The notes below the pieces were generated by a model that had not been told where the DNA came from, made no database searches, and saw only the letters and a list, made by a program, of their open reading frames with translations. Below, piece after piece: positions 63,718 through 64,000 of a DNA stretch of 64,000 nucleotides. Numbering within the stretch: position 1 is the first letter of the stretch; the number at the start of each line of letters is the position of its first letter. The position numbers and the translations under genes are program-made. Source of the DNA: Cryphonectria parasitica EP155 (Eukaryota; Ascomycota; Sordariomycetes; Diaporthales; Cryphonectriaceae). The DNA lies in assembly GCF_011745365.1 (NCBI RefSeq), contig NW_024468915.1, forward strand, positions 722,653 through 786,652, read 5' to 3'.

Positions 63718-64000
63718 TCACCAATGTCTCACGCAGAGAAGGTACTCGCTCATAGCCGTCAGCAGATTCCACACCTCCTTCCTCTTCATCTCCTCCTGCA
63801 GCGCGATGCGCTCCAGCGCCGACCGCCCGTTGAAGTACTTCCAGAACACAGGCCAGTGGTTTGCCACCTTCTCGTCCCAGTCCTCCCCCCTCGCGGCGGC
63901 AGTAGCGGCGGTACCGCCGGCCTTTCCCTCCTTGCCACCCGCGCCGGCCTTCTTGCCAGCGTCCTTTCTCGACCCTACAGACGGCTCTGTCCGCCTCTCC
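63718..64000 (-). CDS. NPR3: NPR3 (nitrogen permease regulator 3), C-terminal end
   Basis: A minus-strand frame enters from the right edge and ends at TGA 63720-63718. The last ~60 residues read WPVFWKYFNGRSALERIALQ, EEMKRKEVWNLLTAMSEYLL and CVRHW. This resembles the conserved C-terminus of Npr3, a subunit of the SEACIT/GATOR1 complex that restrains TORC1 when amino acids are scarce. A Gly/Ala/Lys-rich linker (KKAGAGGKEGKAGG) precedes it. Most of the gene lies outside the window, so its start and exons are unknown. Confidence 0.85.
   Translation of the reverse strand, partial: ERRTEPSVGSRKDAGKKAGAGGKEGKAGGTAATAAARGEDWDEKVANHWPVFWKYFNGRSALERIALQEEMKRKEVWNLLTAMSEYLLCVRHW

Noticed and set aside
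1..64000. CRISPR arrays, bacterial operons, ribosome binding sites
   Set aside because: The window is eukaryotic: spliced genes and a nuclear tRNA with intron. No direct-repeat/spacer array was seen.

Overview
The window is nuclear DNA of a filamentous ascomycete, most likely a Pezizomycotina/Sordariomycete-type fungus. The evidence is compact genes with short introns (about 50-130 bp, GTRNGT donors, CTRAY-like branch points, YAG acceptors), three Zn2Cys6 transcription factors, fungus-specific families (DUF7514, CSN12-type PCI protein, SWP1), an intron-containing nuclear tRNA, and long pyrimidine-rich intergenic DNA. Gene models were built by hand from reading frames, splice signals and remembered family features. 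No alignment or search was run.

Layout. 0-10 kb: partial secreted M28/glutaminyl-cyclase gene (-), SWP1 oligosaccharyltransferase subunit (+), an Arg/Gly/Tyr-rich hypothetical (-), a Pro/Ser-rich coiled-coil gene interrupted by one in-frame TAG (+), an M24 metallopeptidase (-) and a BAHD/TRI101-like acyltransferase (-). 10.4-14.0 kb: a complete hAT DNA transposon with perfect 8-bp target duplication, 21-bp inverted repeats, subterminal repeats and an open BED-hAT transposase. 14.9-19.7 kb: a single-pass membrane protein (+) and a long minus-strand reading frame split into three segments by two in-frame TAGs. 19.7-25.4 kb: gene-poor, low-complexity DNA. 25.4-31 kb: DUF7514 protein, DUF1772 membrane protein and GNAT acetyltransferase, all (-). 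31-44 kb: a Zn2Cys6 regulator (+), ribosomal protein eL20 (-) divergent from a CSN12-like PCI protein (+), a BTB/POZ protein (-) and a metallophosphoesterase with an altered metal site (+).

44.5-49.5 kb looks like a small self-contained regulon: a Zn2Cys6 regulator (+), an atypical SDR (-) and a membrane-anchored LigB-type dioxygenase (+). Eight copies of a CG-alternating motif lie only in front of these three genes. 50-64 kb: tRNA-Asp(GTC) with an intron, an acyltransferase-3 membrane protein (-), a SET-domain protein (+), a seven-exon Zn2Cys6 regulator with CGG/CCG palindromes upstream (+), a truncated amino-acid-permease-like gene (+), and the C-terminus of NPR3 (-) at the right edge.

Most noteworthy: the intact hAT element; the CGCGCGCGGG-type motif confined to one putative regulon; three in-frame amber codons (no TAA/TGA) in two otherwise open genes; loss of a metal-ligand histidine in both the dioxygenase and the metallophosphoesterase; and a 4-nt ATGG exon in the eL20 gene that may be a true microexon.
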